This document shows, in pieces, positions 7,582 to 16,351 of a stretch of 64,000 nt of DNA; the first letter of the stretch is position 1; the number at the start of each line of letters is the position of its first letter. The position numbers were made by a program, and so were the translations under genes. Source of the DNA: Pseudobacteriovorax antillogorgiicola (GTDB taxonomy: Bacteria; Bdellovibrionota_B; Oligoflexia; Oligoflexales; Oligoflexaceae); NCBI RefSeq assembly GCF_900177345.1, contig NZ_FWZT01000005.1, positions 62,001 to 126,000 of the forward strand, written 5' to 3'. The notes beneath the pieces were generated by a model. It was not told the origin of the DNA and ran no database searches. It saw nothing but the letters and a program-made list of their open reading frames with translations.

Positions 7582-9363
7582 TTAGGGTTTTGTCCTATGA
7601 TGCTTGATGAACTTCACAAGCTTTGGAAACACATCGCGATCAGCAGCACGGCCCATAAAGATATCTTGATGGCCATAGCCGCGAAACTCTTCGTACTCCA
7701 CCTCACACTTATGGTTAAGTTGACGTAGTTCATCGTGAGTCTTTAAGTTAGAGCTAGGGAAGATCTTGTTATCTCTACCAGACACAAGAAGCGTCGGCGG
7801 CAGGTTCACTGAAGCTGCTGCATCCAGATAATTCCGAGGCAGGGCACGATGGGTGATGTAAGGTACCGCAGAACCTTCTACCACCATCTTTCGAATGTGA
7901 CGAAAGTAATGCATAGAAGTGCCTCCGAAAAGATCTGCCAAGCGGCTATGAGTCACAGGGCTTAGATTGCGATGTTGATAAGCTGCCGGATTCCCCCACC
8001 CCCACATGAAGCTAATCATATGGCATGCAGCAGCATCACACTCAGGATGGGTCAAGGATACCAAGCGACTCAACCATCGCCCTGGAGTATAGGGTGGGTA
8101 ATTGGGAAAGTCAGGGGAAATGTAGGTATACCGCAGGATGTATTCCATCACACCAGGGGCAAACAAGAGCTTGGCCTTGGCCATGGGGTGAACCGATGGT
8201 GACAGGGACACGCTATTCGATACAACACTTGCCAATCCCGCTGTGCGCCCACAGGCTAACGAGCACATAAGGGCAATTGAACCAACACAGTGAGCCACGG
8301 CATGAATCGCAACATCTGGCCCCACCATGTGGCGAATAGAATTGACTGCTGCAGGAATATCGTAAAGCGCTACATGATCGATGCTATAGCGATGAACTTG
8401 CAAATTATAGGGGAAACGCCGACTACCACGCCAATCGAGAGACCAAACATCCTCGAAGCCGTTGTCGAGCAGGTACTGCACAAAGTTATAATGCTCAGGC
8501 ATCATAAACATATCGGTCGAGGTGGTTAAGCCATGGATCAACAAAACAATATTCTTGCTTTTTTTCCGTTGAAATCGGGTCAAAGTCAATCCCAAGCCAT
8601 CCTTGGTATTGAATGGATGGATCGAGATATCCACGTCCTGGACCCCTTCCACCGTATTGGTAGGGATGATGTGCTTCTCCCACATCTCTGGCTCTGACTC
8701 CCAGAGCTTATCGCGATAGGGGTCCCAGTAGCGACGATACATCATTTCATTGAAGCGGCACACAGCATTGGATCGCAGCCACCGGCTGGGCCCAGAACTC
8801 CTATAGGTGGTCATCTGCTTGGCGAAGGCATCCTCATCGGTATCCATGGTGCCGCGAAACTTGGCGTTGTCAATATTGGGATCACCTTCAATCGAGCCTT
8901 CATAGATATCAAAATATAGGGTCGATATATCACTCCAGCTGACATTCTCAGGGCCACGAAAAAACTTTTTATAGCCGATCATCGTATATTTACGATCATC
9001 TGTTGTTTCAAACTGCGCACGATATTCTAAGATGCTTTGCCCTGCCAAGACGCGGTCGTGATAGTTGCTGGTCTTCAACACTATCTCACCGCTGGTCACC
9101 ATCATCCGCCCACCTAGTTTGGGACTGTCCACAGAACCAGAGATTTTCGCCTGCCCTTCCGGCTTGCGGATAAAATCATCGACATCGCTAATATTGATTC
9201 GAAACATGACTTTAATTTTATTCTTAAGCGACTGGCCTTGGTCCGCAGCATCCATATAACTTTGCGGCTGATCGATCGGCCCACGGGAGAAGCTTTCCAT
9301 ATTTGCATAAAACCCTCGGATTTCTTCACTGTATTCGAGGGATATCTTCTGACCTGCTTCCAT
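7582..9363 (-). CDS. Two-domain alpha/beta hydrolase with a cysteine nucleophile
   Basis: This 593-aa protein has an N-terminal domain (about 1-240) that resembles the region linking GMC/cholesterol-oxidase-type domains to esterase domains (FRGPENVSWSDISTLYFDIYEG). A classical alpha/beta hydrolase follows (about 245-590). The oxyanion motif is LLIHGLTTS. The nucleophile elbow reads A-H-C359-V-G instead of G-x-S-x-G, and the probable acid and base are D531 (SGRDNKIFP) and H565 (GYGHQD). The triad would thus be Cys-Asp-His, as in PHA synthases. No signal peptide or oxidase domain is present. The likely substrate is a lipid or sterol ester, but this is inferred only from the N-terminal similarity. 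Confidence 0.82.
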   Translation of the reverse strand: MEAGQKISLEYSEEIRGFYANMESFSRGPIDQPQSYMDAADQGQSLKNKIKVMFRINISDVDDFIRKPEGQAKISGSVDSPKLGGRMMVTSGEIVLKTSNYHDRVLAGQSILEYRAQFETTDDRKYTMIGYKKFFRGPENVSWSDISTLYFDIYEGSIEGDPNIDNAKFRGTMDTDEDAFAKQMTTYRSSGPSRWLRSNAVCRFNEMMYRRYWDPYRDKLWESEPEMWEKHIIPTNTVEGVQDVDISIHPFNTKDGLGLTLTRFQRKKSKNIVLLIHGLTTSTDMFMMPEHYNFVQYLLDNGFEDVWSLDWRGSRRFPYNLQVHRYSIDHVALYDIPAAVNSIRHMVGPDVAIHAVAHCVGSIALMCSLACGRTAGLASVVSNSVSLSPSVHPMAKAKLLFAPGVMEYILRYTYISPDFPNYPPYTPGRWLSRLVSLTHPECDAAACHMISFMWGWGNPAAYQHRNLSPVTHSRLADLFGGTSMHYFRHIRKMVVEGSAVPYITHRALPRNYLDAAASVNLPPTLLVSGRDNKIFPSSNLKTHDELRQLNHKCEVEYEEFRGYGHQDIFMGRAADRDVFPKLVKFIKHHRTKP

Positions 9364-9648
9364 GAAACCTCCCCACTTAGCCTTTTAAGACTCATATGTA
9401 ATATTATCAAGGGCGACGCAGCATAAATCAAACTTCCATATAAGTTCAAAAATACTTAGAATACCCCTAATTTCACCCAAGCAAATCGAATTTTGAATTC
9501 TTTCCTTAAAAAGTAAGCATCCAATCACAATAGTATATCCATCGATTTTCACTAAAATTTAAATTTTATTTTAAACAAATAAAAAATCCCACCGATCACC
9601 CATTCCGAGGTCGAAAGACCAATTTTGTTTTAGAGGGAGACCAAGAAT

Positions 9649-11370
9649 ATGAGACTGTTTGCCTGGTGGCGAATCATGCCGCCATTGGTCGCATTTTGTC
9701 CTTTTTTAGGCAGTTGCGACTCCACCCAACAAGTAGCAACCAATAAACGATCCGTTGTAGCTATCGAAGGCGATGTCCTCGAAGGCGACACCAATCAGGT
9801 TGCAGACAACACCAATGGCTTCACCAAAAGCTTTAAGGAGGGCTTTTATGTTCTGATGCAACAGAACTGTGGGGACTGCCATAACACCACAGAACCGACC
9901 TTTACTCATGCAAATAGCGATATCGCTCTCGATGTCACACGGAAGTGGATATCGCAAGCACCAGGATTCGAAGGTCAACCTTTGGTAAATTTTTCGGAGG
10001 TTCAGAAAAGTCGATTGGTAAGTATTTTGGCTAAGGATGCTCACTATTGCTGGAGTTCTGATTGTGGTAGCGACGCCAAGGCCATGGAAACGGCGATCAA
10101 AGTTTGGGACTTTCAAGCATCCACTGTGGAAACAGCAACATCTCCAAACGTAATCAATGATGATGTTGTCGATGACGATGTTCCCGATGATACTCCACCC
10201 AATAACGATGATACTCCACCTAATAACGATGATACACCCCAAAACCCTGATCCAGGTAACGGCGGGGGCTACGACGATGATGGCAGTTGGGATGGGGGAC
10301 ACGTGGATAATCCTTACGAAGACCCCTATTACGACTATGATGGGACCGGCTATGTACACATCGAAACGAATTGCGCCTGTAAGAATAAACATCAAATTTG
10401 CCACACCAAAGCGGATCTCGATATCTATATTCTCGATAAAGAAACGGGGCAAGCTCTCTGGGGTTGTGAGACTCACCGAGTGGTGATGGACAATATGTGT
10501 TCATTTACAGTCGTTCTTGGCAAAGACAAAAAGATACCTCTCGATGTTATCAAACGCCCGGCCAATTCTATGAAGTTCATGCTCACTGATGGTCGCGGCA
10601 AGCAGTATGTTCCCTTTCATGCTCCCTTCCATCACGGTCGCGTTGGCCCAAGAGGTTCCGAAGGCCCGAGAGGACCAAAGGGGGAAACTGGGTCTCAGGG
10701 ACCTCGTGGTTATAAAGGCGACAAGGGGGATAAAGGCGACCGCGGTGAACGAGGCTACAAAGGAGACAAAGGAGATAAAGGGGATAAGGGCGATCGCGGC
10801 TACTCTTGTACCGTACGCGGTACTACTCTTTACTGCGAAGACGGGACCATGGCAAACGTCAAGGGACCAAAGGGGGAAACTGGCCCAAAAGGCGACAAAG
10901 GCGACAAAGGCGATAAGGGTGAAAAGGGCGATAAGGGTATAAAGGGCGATAAAGGCTACTCTTGTACGATCCAAGGTTACACTGTGATGTGCGAAGACGG
11001 AACGTCAGCCGTTGTCCTAGGACCCAAAGGGGACAAAGGTGATATGGGCCCTCGTGGTTATCAAGGAACCAAAGGGGACAAAGGCGACAAAGGTGACAAG
11101 GGCGACAAGGGCGATAAGGGTGATATCGGACCTCAAGGACCTATGGGCCCTCAAGGAGAGAAGGGCGAAAAAGGCGACAAGGGTGATAAGGGAGATAAAG
11201 GTGATATTGGACCACAAGGACCCATGGGCCCTCAGGGAGAGAAGGGCGAAAAAGGCGACCAGGGAGAACCTGGGCCTCGTGGGCCTCGTGGTGAAACTGG
11301 ACCTCCTGGACCAGAAGGACCGCAGGGACCTCCTGGACCTCCTGGTGGCTCGGGCGACGATGACATCTAA
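9649..11370 (+). CDS. Collagen-like lipoprotein with a c-type haem motif and two Cys-knob interruptions
   Basis: This 573-aa protein has a lipoprotein signal peptide with lipobox LGSC (lipidated C23). A haem-attachment motif C74-G-D-C77-H78 follows in a small cytochrome-like segment (about 60-160). Next come an acidic linker with repeated DDTPPNN units (about 180-205) and a Cys-containing globular region (about 235-325). From about 335 to the C-terminus it is Gly-X-Y collagen repeats, dominated by GDK, GEK and GPQ triplets. Two near-identical 30-residue interruptions (GYSC...CEDG) carry cysteine pairs C387/C396 and C439/C448. The last part contains a 27-residue tandem repeat. It probably forms a trimeric stalk anchored in the outer membrane. 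Confidence 0.88.
   Translation: MRLFAWWRIMPPLVAFCPFLGSCDSTQQVATNKRSVVAIEGDVLEGDTNQVADNTNGFTKSFKEGFYVLMQQNCGDCHNTTEPTFTHANSDIALDVTRKWISQAPGFEGQPLVNFSEVQKSRLVSILAKDAHYCWSSDCGSDAKAMETAIKVWDFQASTVETATSPNVINDDVVDDDVPDDTPPNNDDTPPNNDDTPQNPDPGNGGGYDDDGSWDGGHVDNPYEDPYYDYDGTGYVHIETNCACKNKHQICHTKADLDIYILDKETGQALWGCETHRVVMDNMCSFTVVLGKDKKIPLDVIKRPANSMKFMLTDGRGKQYVPFHAPFHHGRVGPRGSEGPRGPKGETGSQGPRGYKGDKGDKGDRGERGYKGDKGDKGDKGDRGYSCTVRGTTLYCEDGTMANVKGPKGETGPKGDKGDKGDKGEKGDKGIKGDKGYSCTIQGYTVMCEDGTSAVVLGPKGDKGDMGPRGYQGTKGDKGDKGDKGDKGDKGDIGPQGPMGPQGEKGEKGDKGDKGDKGDIGPQGPMGPQGEKGEKGDQGEPGPRGPRGETGPPGPEGPQGPPGPPGGSGDDDI
11121..11270 (+). repeat. 81-bp in-frame tandem repeat in the collagen gene
   Basis: Two copies of an 81-bp unit start at 11121 and 11202. 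The second is incomplete and breaks off near 11270. Each unit encodes nine Gly-X-Y triplets ([20 protein letters not shown] and on). The copies differ mainly at third codon positions, so the amino-acid repeat has been kept while the DNA has drifted. Such repeats can expand or contract by slippage. Confidence 0.8.
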
Positions 11371-11416
11371 GAAGATGTATCGTCGTAAACACAGGCTTTA
11401 GGCAGGCAAACAGTCG

Positions 11417-11434
11417 AAGGCTCATTTGAGCCTT
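11417..11434 (+). terminator. First hairpin after the collagen gene
   Basis: A perfect 8-bp stem (AAGGCTCA/TGAGCCTT) with a 2-nt loop lies 47 nt after the stop. No T-tract follows, so it may stabilise the mRNA end or assist the next hairpin. Confidence 0.45.
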
Positions 11435-11454
11435 GGCTCCAGCTGAAAGTCACA

Positions 11455-11486
11455 GGAAGGGGGAAAAGGGCCCCCCTTCCTCTTTC
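11455..11486 (+). terminator. Rho-independent terminator of the collagen gene
   Basis: A perfect 9-bp GC-rich stem (GGAAGGGGG at 11455-11463, CCCCCTTCC at 11472-11480) encloses an 8-nt loop. It is followed by the T-rich TCTTTC. It lies 85 nt after the collagen stop codon. Confidence 0.7.
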
Positions 11487-11679
11487 AAAAAGATAGCAAC
11501 TTTCAATACTTAGCTAATTGTTTCAAAAACACCAGCATCTACCTTAAAGCAAGCCTCCAAAGGCTTTAGAGATTCCTACATCAGTTCAGTAAGTTAATTC
11601 ATACAATAAAGTCACAAATGAATTACTCCGTACCGATTTATAGATTTCAACACGACTCAGATTAGATGAGGTTCTATCG

Positions 11680-12606
11680 ATGAATTTAAGATTCGCGCTC
11701 GTATCATTCAGTGCACCAATACTCTTGCTTGCCAGTTGTGGAGGAAAAAACGGCAAAAAAGTTGAATACAAGCGCGATATATCTGGAGTCAGCGCTTACT
11801 TCTCTGACGATTTCGTTGATGTCAACGTCAACTCCAATAACCGTGATACCCCTCCTGGATTGCGTCTTGCAAGCCCTGACGCTTTTAAATATACAGTTAC
11901 CGGCTGTATCTCAGGATATGAAATTCTTACGGGTGATCAGGATGATACCAACTTCCAAGTTCAAAGTGGTGACGTAAACTGTGTCTTCAGGCTTACAGAG
12001 CTTACTGTCAACAGTACCGTATATGATCTTTCAGGAGTATCTACATGGAGTGGCGGTTCGGTGTTCACCGTCACAAACGGTGCCAACGAACTTCATGTAG
12101 TGGTCGCAAAGCAGCTACCGAACACCATTAGCGGGGACTCCAACGTTACTATTTCCTATGGAAGTCTCGGCCAAGGCACCGATGGTTCCATTACTGCTAA
12201 CCAAGGCACGAACCTTAGTATCTCCGGTGATAGCATCGACCTGGACCTAAGCAGCTCTTCGGCAACAGTCGATGGAGCCACAGGCAATGGTATTTTCACT
12301 TTCGACCTCGACTGTGATACAACTATCAGTTTAGGAACATGCAATAGTATTGACCTTGCTGGTCTGGTTGTAAGTCTGGACAACAATTCAGGGGGCAATG
12401 ACCTCGACCTAGCAACATGCCAAGCCCTTGCCCAGACAGGCGGCACAAGCTTGCATGTCGGAGCTGATGGGACAACCACGAGTTCCACGCAACAATTTAC
12501 CGGGCCGGGTGTTATGTTTGATACTGACTACCAGAGCCTAGTTCTCACCATATACGATGATACCAGCAAGAGCTGTAAGTATTTCAAAATCCAAATTCAG
12601 CCCTAG
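11680..12606 (+). CDS. Putative lipoprotein, beta-rich, unknown function
   Basis: The 308-aa protein starts with ATG, with GAGG 8 nt upstream. It has a lipoprotein signal peptide ending in LLASC, which predicts lipidated C20. The mature part begins GGKNGKKVEYKRD and is then almost entirely short Ser/Thr/Asn/Gly-rich beta-strands. Paired cysteines (near 76 and 101, then in CDTTISLGTC and later) probably form disulfides. It has no charged active-site motif. It sits after the collagen-like lipoprotein, separated by a terminator, so it is probably transcribed separately. A surface-exposed structural or adhesive role is possible but not shown. Confidence 0.78.
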   Translation: MNLRFALVSFSAPILLLASCGGKNGKKVEYKRDISGVSAYFSDDFVDVNVNSNNRDTPPGLRLASPDAFKYTVTGCISGYEILTGDQDDTNFQVQSGDVNCVFRLTELTVNSTVYDLSGVSTWSGGSVFTVTNGANELHVVVAKQLPNTISGDSNVTISYGSLGQGTDGSITANQGTNLSISGDSIDLDLSSSSATVDGATGNGIFTFDLDCDTTISLGTCNSIDLAGLVVSLDNNSGGNDLDLATCQALAQTGGTSLHVGADGTTTSSTQQFTGPGVMFDTDYQSLVLTIYDDTSKSCKYFKIQIQP

Positions 12607-12648
12607 GTTCGAGCATGTACCTCATGGAAGACATCCGATTCGAGCATC

Positions 12649-13656
12649 TTAGTCACACTTCTCAGCCAACACCTTCGATTGGTCTTCGCTCGGACAGGCG
12701 ATAACTTCGTTGCCATCTAAGACAAGCCTAAAATTCACACTATCCAAACTGCTAAGGGAAAGTAAAGGCGTAATATCCTCGATTAAATTACCGCTTAGAT
12801 CGAGCTTAACAACTTGCGGAATGTTATCCACAAAACTCAGGTCGACGACCTCATTTGAGGACAAATCAAGTTCATCTAGCTTTTTAAGTTGAGGAAAACC
12901 TGAGAGGTCCGAAAGTTTATTGTTGGCTAGGGAAAGATAAGTTAACTGCGCAAGGCTTGCCTCAGACAAGAAGTCCGCATTTTCAAGATTGGCTCCAGCC
13001 ACCTTGAGCCGGTATAAAGAAGTAATACCTTTCACAGAAGATAAATTTTGAGCCCCATCCCCTGTGATATAAAGAGCCTCCAAGTCAAGTGCTGCAACAG
13101 CAGCCACATCAAGATTGCTTCCATCAACTTCTAACCACTTGAGTGCTTCTAGACTCAAAACCGGCGTGAAATCCGCCACGGCATTGCCTGCTAGTTTTAA
13201 GGTGGATAGGCTGTCTGCCATGGCCACTATCGGGTTTATATCCATCACTCTGTTGTTCGAAACATCCAGAAGCTCAAGATCTAGGTCGCGAACAAATGAA
13301 ATATCTTCGATCTCGTTGCCTTGAGCATAAAGCGATATCAGATTGGGCAGGCCTGAAACCGAACTCAGATCTGTAAGGCCCCTTTCGTCAAGCCATATTA
13401 CCGTAGCTTCACCAGCTTTTTCAGCCATGCCTTCACAGCTGTCGGCATTTAAGTGCTCCATCAAAGCATCGATCGTCTTTGCTACTTGTTCACTGGGAGC
13501 CTTTTCACAATCTTTATACACCGTCAGATCTTTCGCGTTGAAAACGACACTTTCTGGAGCGTTGAGGTTGAGATCCTCGTCGCCCTTGTTTCCGTCATCA
13601 TTTGATTTACCGCACGATATCATTAGACCGAGCAAAAAAAGAGTTGTGATTCTCAA
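12649..13656 (-). CDS. Leucine-rich-repeat lipoprotein (internalin-like)
   Basis: The start is a TTG at 13656 with AGGTAGG just upstream; the nearby ATG reads into a stop after two codons. The 335-aa protein has a lipobox ending LMISC (C15). An acidic linker is followed from about residue 85 by about ten LRRs of the bacterial internalin type, with L-x-x-L-x-L-x-x-N-x-[IL]-x-D units such as LDVSNNRVMDI, LSLANNKLSDL, LDLSSNEVVDL and LDLSGNLIEDI. A C-terminal Cys pair (CPSE...KCD) may cap the solenoid. It is probably a surface protein for protein-protein contacts. It is convergent with the preceding lipoprotein, 42 bp apart. Confidence 0.88.
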   Translation of the reverse strand: MRITTLFLLGLMISCGKSNDDGNKGDEDLNLNAPESVVFNAKDLTVYKDCEKAPSEQVAKTIDALMEHLNADSCEGMAEKAGEATVIWLDERGLTDLSSVSGLPNLISLYAQGNEIEDISFVRDLDLELLDVSNNRVMDINPIVAMADSLSTLKLAGNAVADFTPVLSLEALKWLEVDGSNLDVAAVAALDLEALYITGDGAQNLSSVKGITSLYRLKVAGANLENADFLSEASLAQLTYLSLANNKLSDLSGFPQLKKLDELDLSSNEVVDLSFVDNIPQVVKLDLSGNLIEDITPLLSLSSLDSVNFRLVLDGNEVIACPSEDQSKVLAEKCD

Positions 13657-14068
13657 GACCTACCTCATCTTAAAGTGAGTACTTTTAACTAAAACATCGG
13701 GACATTATCAAAAATGGTTTGAAACGTACAGACATAATAAAAGCCAGTTTTCGAAGTGATTTTCAGACAAGAGGGTATCAATTTTTTGCTCTTATCGAGT
13801 GTCGTTTCTTAGATACATTAGTTTCGTTTTTGTAGGATAGTATTCTATTCAAGTATTTGCTTTTCTAAGTCAAGAAGTGATGAAAACCTTTCCGTTCCCC
13901 TGAAGCTTAGAGCAATCCATGGAGATCGTCAGCTGACACCTATCCTTAACGCACGACTCATGCTTGGCAAGGCAGGCATATTCGCAGCGTTCACTGGCTT
14001 TAGACTCCACCGCGGCTATGAAAAATGCTGGCGTTTGCTGTGCTTACGACCCGATGTTGGACTCGAAC
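13657..14068. other. Intergenic region, no convincing gene
   Basis: This 412-bp gap lies upstream of the LRR lipoprotein and downstream of the minus-strand membrane-anchored gene. On the minus strand a short frame (about 14015-13879) encodes a Cys-patterned stretch (C-x3-C-x6-C-x4-C) but has no ATG or ribosome site. A T-loop-like sequence near 14060 has no tRNA stems. No terminator was seen. Confidence 0.5.
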
Positions 14069-14614
14069 CTATGCAGAACCCTTCGATTGCTCCTCACGCT
14101 CAGCCACTCCGAATGGCTGACTTTTTTTAAGATCTTCAAATCGGGCATAGTGATAGTTGAGTTTTTGAGACAGGCTTGAGGAAAGCGGGCGCCACACCCA
14201 AAGCTCTTCTAAGCTTTGAATATCAAATTTTTCTTTGATAAAGTCCCGATCGTTGTTCGCTAGGTTCTGATTGATCTGATCGTCTTTTATGGGAACGATC
14301 ACTTGCTCGCCATAACGAAACACAAACGAATGCGGTCGATACTGCCAGCAACCTTGGGAGTCTTTTTCTAAAGCACAGGTTTGTTCGATTTCTTGAAGGG
14401 TTTGTCCGTAAAAACTCTCATGGATAAAGATCTCTCCTGTCAGGAGATTCGCAAAGACGGCTTGGCGATCATCCAATGGGAGTCTTGAGAACTTATCGAT
14501 TTTACGGTCCAGTTCACTGGTTTTTGCAGATTTGGGAGTCGATCGCTTTTTGAAGGCAATCACCGCACCAAGGACCAGACCACTAAAGGCTATCAGAATG
14601 ACAAACCACTCCAT
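14069..14614 (-). CDS. Membrane-anchored protein of unknown function
   Basis: The 181-aa protein has one N-terminal transmembrane helix (about 2-20, MEWFVILIAFSGLVLGAVIA) and then a basic stop-transfer stretch (KKRSTPKSAK). The rest is a soluble domain that should face the cytoplasm by the positive-inside rule if the N-terminus is outside. The soluble part has alternating helix and strand, with one CALEKDSQGC pair. AGGAG lies 5 nt before the ATG. No family was recognised. It is downstream of the DMT transporter on the same strand, with 54 bp between them, and may share its transcript. Confidence 0.75.
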   Translation of the reverse strand: MEWFVILIAFSGLVLGAVIAFKKRSTPKSAKTSELDRKIDKFSRLPLDDRQAVFANLLTGEIFIHESFYGQTLQEIEQTCALEKDSQGCWQYRPHSFVFRYGEQVIVPIKDDQINQNLANNDRDFIKEKFDIQSLEELWVWRPLSSSLSQKLNYHYARFEDLKKSQPFGVAEREEQSKGSA

Positions 14615-14668
14615 AGAGTCTCCTGAATAAAAATCTACGGGCTACTTATCAATTCGGAATATCTAGCC

Positions 14669-15550
14669 TCAAACCTTAGTGGTATTTCGCAGTTCCAAGC
14701 GCAAGAGGGCGAAACTTGCCAAGACGAAAAGAAAGCATAGGCCATGATACCAGGAGATATTTTCTTGCCACATAAAGTAGGCGCCGATGACCGCGAAAAC
14801 GGGCTCTGATAGGGTCGCTGCTGAAACCCAGGAGGCTGGTACATAATTTAACGCATAGTTGAAGGAGGTATGGCCTAAAATTGTTGGAAAACAGGCCAGA
14901 AGCACAAAGCAAAGCCAGTTAGAGCTTGAGTATTCGATTAGCGGCAAGCCAACGATAGCCAGGATCAAAAAGCTCAGCAAGGCGGCAGTTCCATAACATA
15001 CACTAGTGTATTCCCAGGTATTAAATGAGCTACGAGCTACTTTGCCGAGGATAAAATAGATGGCAAACATCAGTGTCGATGTCAATCCACTCATGAGCCC
15101 CACCAGGTCGTGGGAGCCAATCGCAAAGGAAGACACCTCCCCTTTAAGGATCGCCAGCAAACCGAGCAGCGAGGCCCCCACTGCAAAGAAAAAATATCGG
15201 CCCATGACGCGCTTGAAAACAATAAGCTCTAATAAGGCTACAAATATTGGATTAAGACCAAACAGCAAAGTCGCATTAGCAACGGTTGTTTTCTGAACCG
15301 CATAGATCCAGGTAAAAAAATGCAGAGCCAGGGCGATGCCAGCACCAATACCCCATGCAAGAGACGACCGTTGTGAAAAAATCTTTCTTAGGGAAACCCT
15401 GCCAAAAACCCCAAGGACAATGGTAGCCAGGGTTAAACGCCAAGCTGTCATAGCCATAGGACTAGCATCACCGATTCTTATAATATTCGCTGATTGACTT
15501 GCGGTGAGAACGCCTAAGCCTAAAATCAGATACACCTTAACTGAATTCAT
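14669..15550 (-). CDS. EamA/DMT-family transporter
   Basis: The 293-aa protein shows ten hydrophobic helices in two EamA halves (about 1-135 and 145-285), as expected of drug/metabolite transporters. Landmarks are the first-half end motif NATLLFGLNPIFVALLE and the second-half equivalent ASWVSAATLSEPVFAVIGAYFMWQE, both of which match the conserved P-x-x-[AT] segments of the family. The substrate cannot be predicted; relatives export amino acids, nucleosides or metabolites. The ATG has an AGGAG-type site in ACAGGAGACTCG just upstream. The inner membrane is the expected location. Confidence 0.9.
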   Translation of the reverse strand: MNSVKVYLILGLGVLTASQSANIIRIGDASPMAMTAWRLTLATIVLGVFGRVSLRKIFSQRSSLAWGIGAGIALALHFFTWIYAVQKTTVANATLLFGLNPIFVALLELIVFKRVMGRYFFFAVGASLLGLLAILKGEVSSFAIGSHDLVGLMSGLTSTLMFAIYFILGKVARSSFNTWEYTSVCYGTAALLSFLILAIVGLPLIEYSSSNWLCFVLLACFPTILGHTSFNYALNYVPASWVSAATLSEPVFAVIGAYFMWQENISWYHGLCFLFVLASFALLRLELRNTTKV

Positions 15551-15817
15551 CGAGTCTCCTGTTGAGAAACCGCTACTTTAGGAGGGTTCCTTCCTGCAAG
15601 CAATCCGTCATCCTCACCTACCTAGTCCGAGGAGCATGGCTCCCGTGAACGGATCAATAGCTATCGCGGTGCCGTTGAATCCAAAATAAACAAGTAGTTA
15701 CAATACAACATACCAAAATCGCAGGGGGCTCAAGCCTCTCCTTATAAATACATTGAGGTACGATTCACAAGTCTCGATGAGCTTGGGTGACGGCGGAACA
15801 GGAACGTAGGTAAACAT
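15551..15817. other. Divergent intergenic region with a candidate promoter
   Basis: No ORF was seen in this 267 bp. A small hairpin GGAGC-ATG-GCTCC lies near 15632-15644. A plus-strand promoter candidate is listed separately at 15675-15704. Confidence 0.5.
15675..15704 (+). promoter_or_regulatory. Candidate sigma70 promoter for the micro-ORF and DUF1499 gene
   Basis: TTGAAT (15675-15680) and TACAAT (15699-15704) are separated by 18 bp. They lie about 115 nt before the small ORF at 15818. Each box matches 4-5 of 6 consensus bases. Confidence 0.45.
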
Positions 15818-15937
15818 ATGACCAAGTCCTTGTTAGAGAAGCTAGCCATTCCCCTCCAACTAGCTAAATTCGTGGGGAGCCTGTATGATTTCTGGGTTGA
15901 AGTCGTTGTTAAGCCGGATGAAGACGACGTCCATTAA
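15818..15937 (+). CDS. Small 39-aa protein upstream of the DUF1499 gene
   Basis: An ATG-started frame of 39 codons ends in TAA 24 bp before the DUF1499 gene. The product is helical and amphipathic (MTKSLLEKLAIPLQLAKFVG...) with an acidic tail (KPDEDDVH). An AGG lies 7 nt before the ATG, which is a weak ribosome site. The composition looks protein-like rather than random, and the position suggests a shared transcript. No homologue is known to me. Confidence 0.45.
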   Translation: MTKSLLEKLAIPLQLAKFVGSLYDFWVEVVVKPDEDDVH

Positions 15938-15961
15938 TCACCGAAGGAGCTGCTCTCTACC

Positions 15962-16351
15962 ATGAATCGCATGACACCCGATCAAGCCAAGCAGTGGACT
16001 GGTCTGAAAGAAGGCAAACTCAATCGCTGCCCAGACATGAAAAACTGTGTCTGCTCACAGCATCAAGATAAGTTCTATATAGAGCCATTTAAAGTTGCAG
16101 GGGACAACCCTCTCTACAAAGTGCGTCAGCTAGTAGCCTCAAGCGATGGCTATAAGATTGAAGCTGACTCAGGCAACTATCTCCATGTTACCTACACCAG
16201 CGGCTTGATGAAGTTTGTGGACGATGTGGAGTTTCTAGCTGAGCCGGATAAAGGCTTGATTCACGTTCGCTCAGCCTCACGGCTTGGCTACTGGGATCTT
16301 GGCGCTAACCGCAAACGTGTCGAAGATCTCCGCAAGAAGTTAGAGAGCTGA
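15962..16351 (+). CDS. DUF1499 family protein
   Basis: The 129-aa protein matches DUF1499 (PF07386) along its length. The signature segments are C-P-D-x-x-N-C-V-C-S (about 23-32), the central YLHVTYTSGLMKFVDDVEF (about 75-92), and the C-terminal IHVRSASRLGYWDLGANRKRVEDLR (about 100-124). Members of this family have no established enzyme activity. The usual membrane anchor or signal is absent here, so it is probably cytoplasmic. The ribosome site GGAG is rather far away (about 12 nt); an internal ATG at 15971 is an alternative start. It overlaps the convergent receiver gene by 12 bp. Confidence 0.88.
   Translation: MNRMTPDQAKQWTGLKEGKLNRCPDMKNCVCSQHQDKFYIEPFKVAGDNPLYKVRQLVASSDGYKIEADSGNYLHVTYTSGLMKFVDDVEFLAEPDKGLIHVRSASRLGYWDLGANRKRVEDLRKKLES

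Larger units (their letters stand above)
11371..11679. other. Intergenic region with two hairpins
   Basis: This 309-bp gap holds two strong stem-loops just after the collagen gene (11417-11434 and 11455-11480, listed separately). The rest is AT-rich, with no ORF and no clear promoter for the lipoprotein gene at 11680. Confidence 0.6.

Noticed and set aside
11020-11340. CRISPR-like repeat signal
   Set aside because: The repetition is in-frame collagen coding sequence with a 9-nt and 81-nt period, with no spacers of constant length and no cas genes.
10501-11425. Frames on both strands inside the collagen gene
   Set aside because: The GGN-repeat DNA gives long open shadow frames. The Gly-X-Y frame with a lipobox start is the only sensible coding frame.
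14040-14068. Possible tRNA on the minus strand (GGTTCGAGTCC T-loop-like sequence)
   Set aside because: The flanking bases do not form a T-stem, and no acceptor or anticodon stem could be built around it.
13964-14179. 71-aa plus-strand frame
   Set aside because: It overlaps the minus-strand membrane-anchored gene by more than 100 bp and has no ribosome site.
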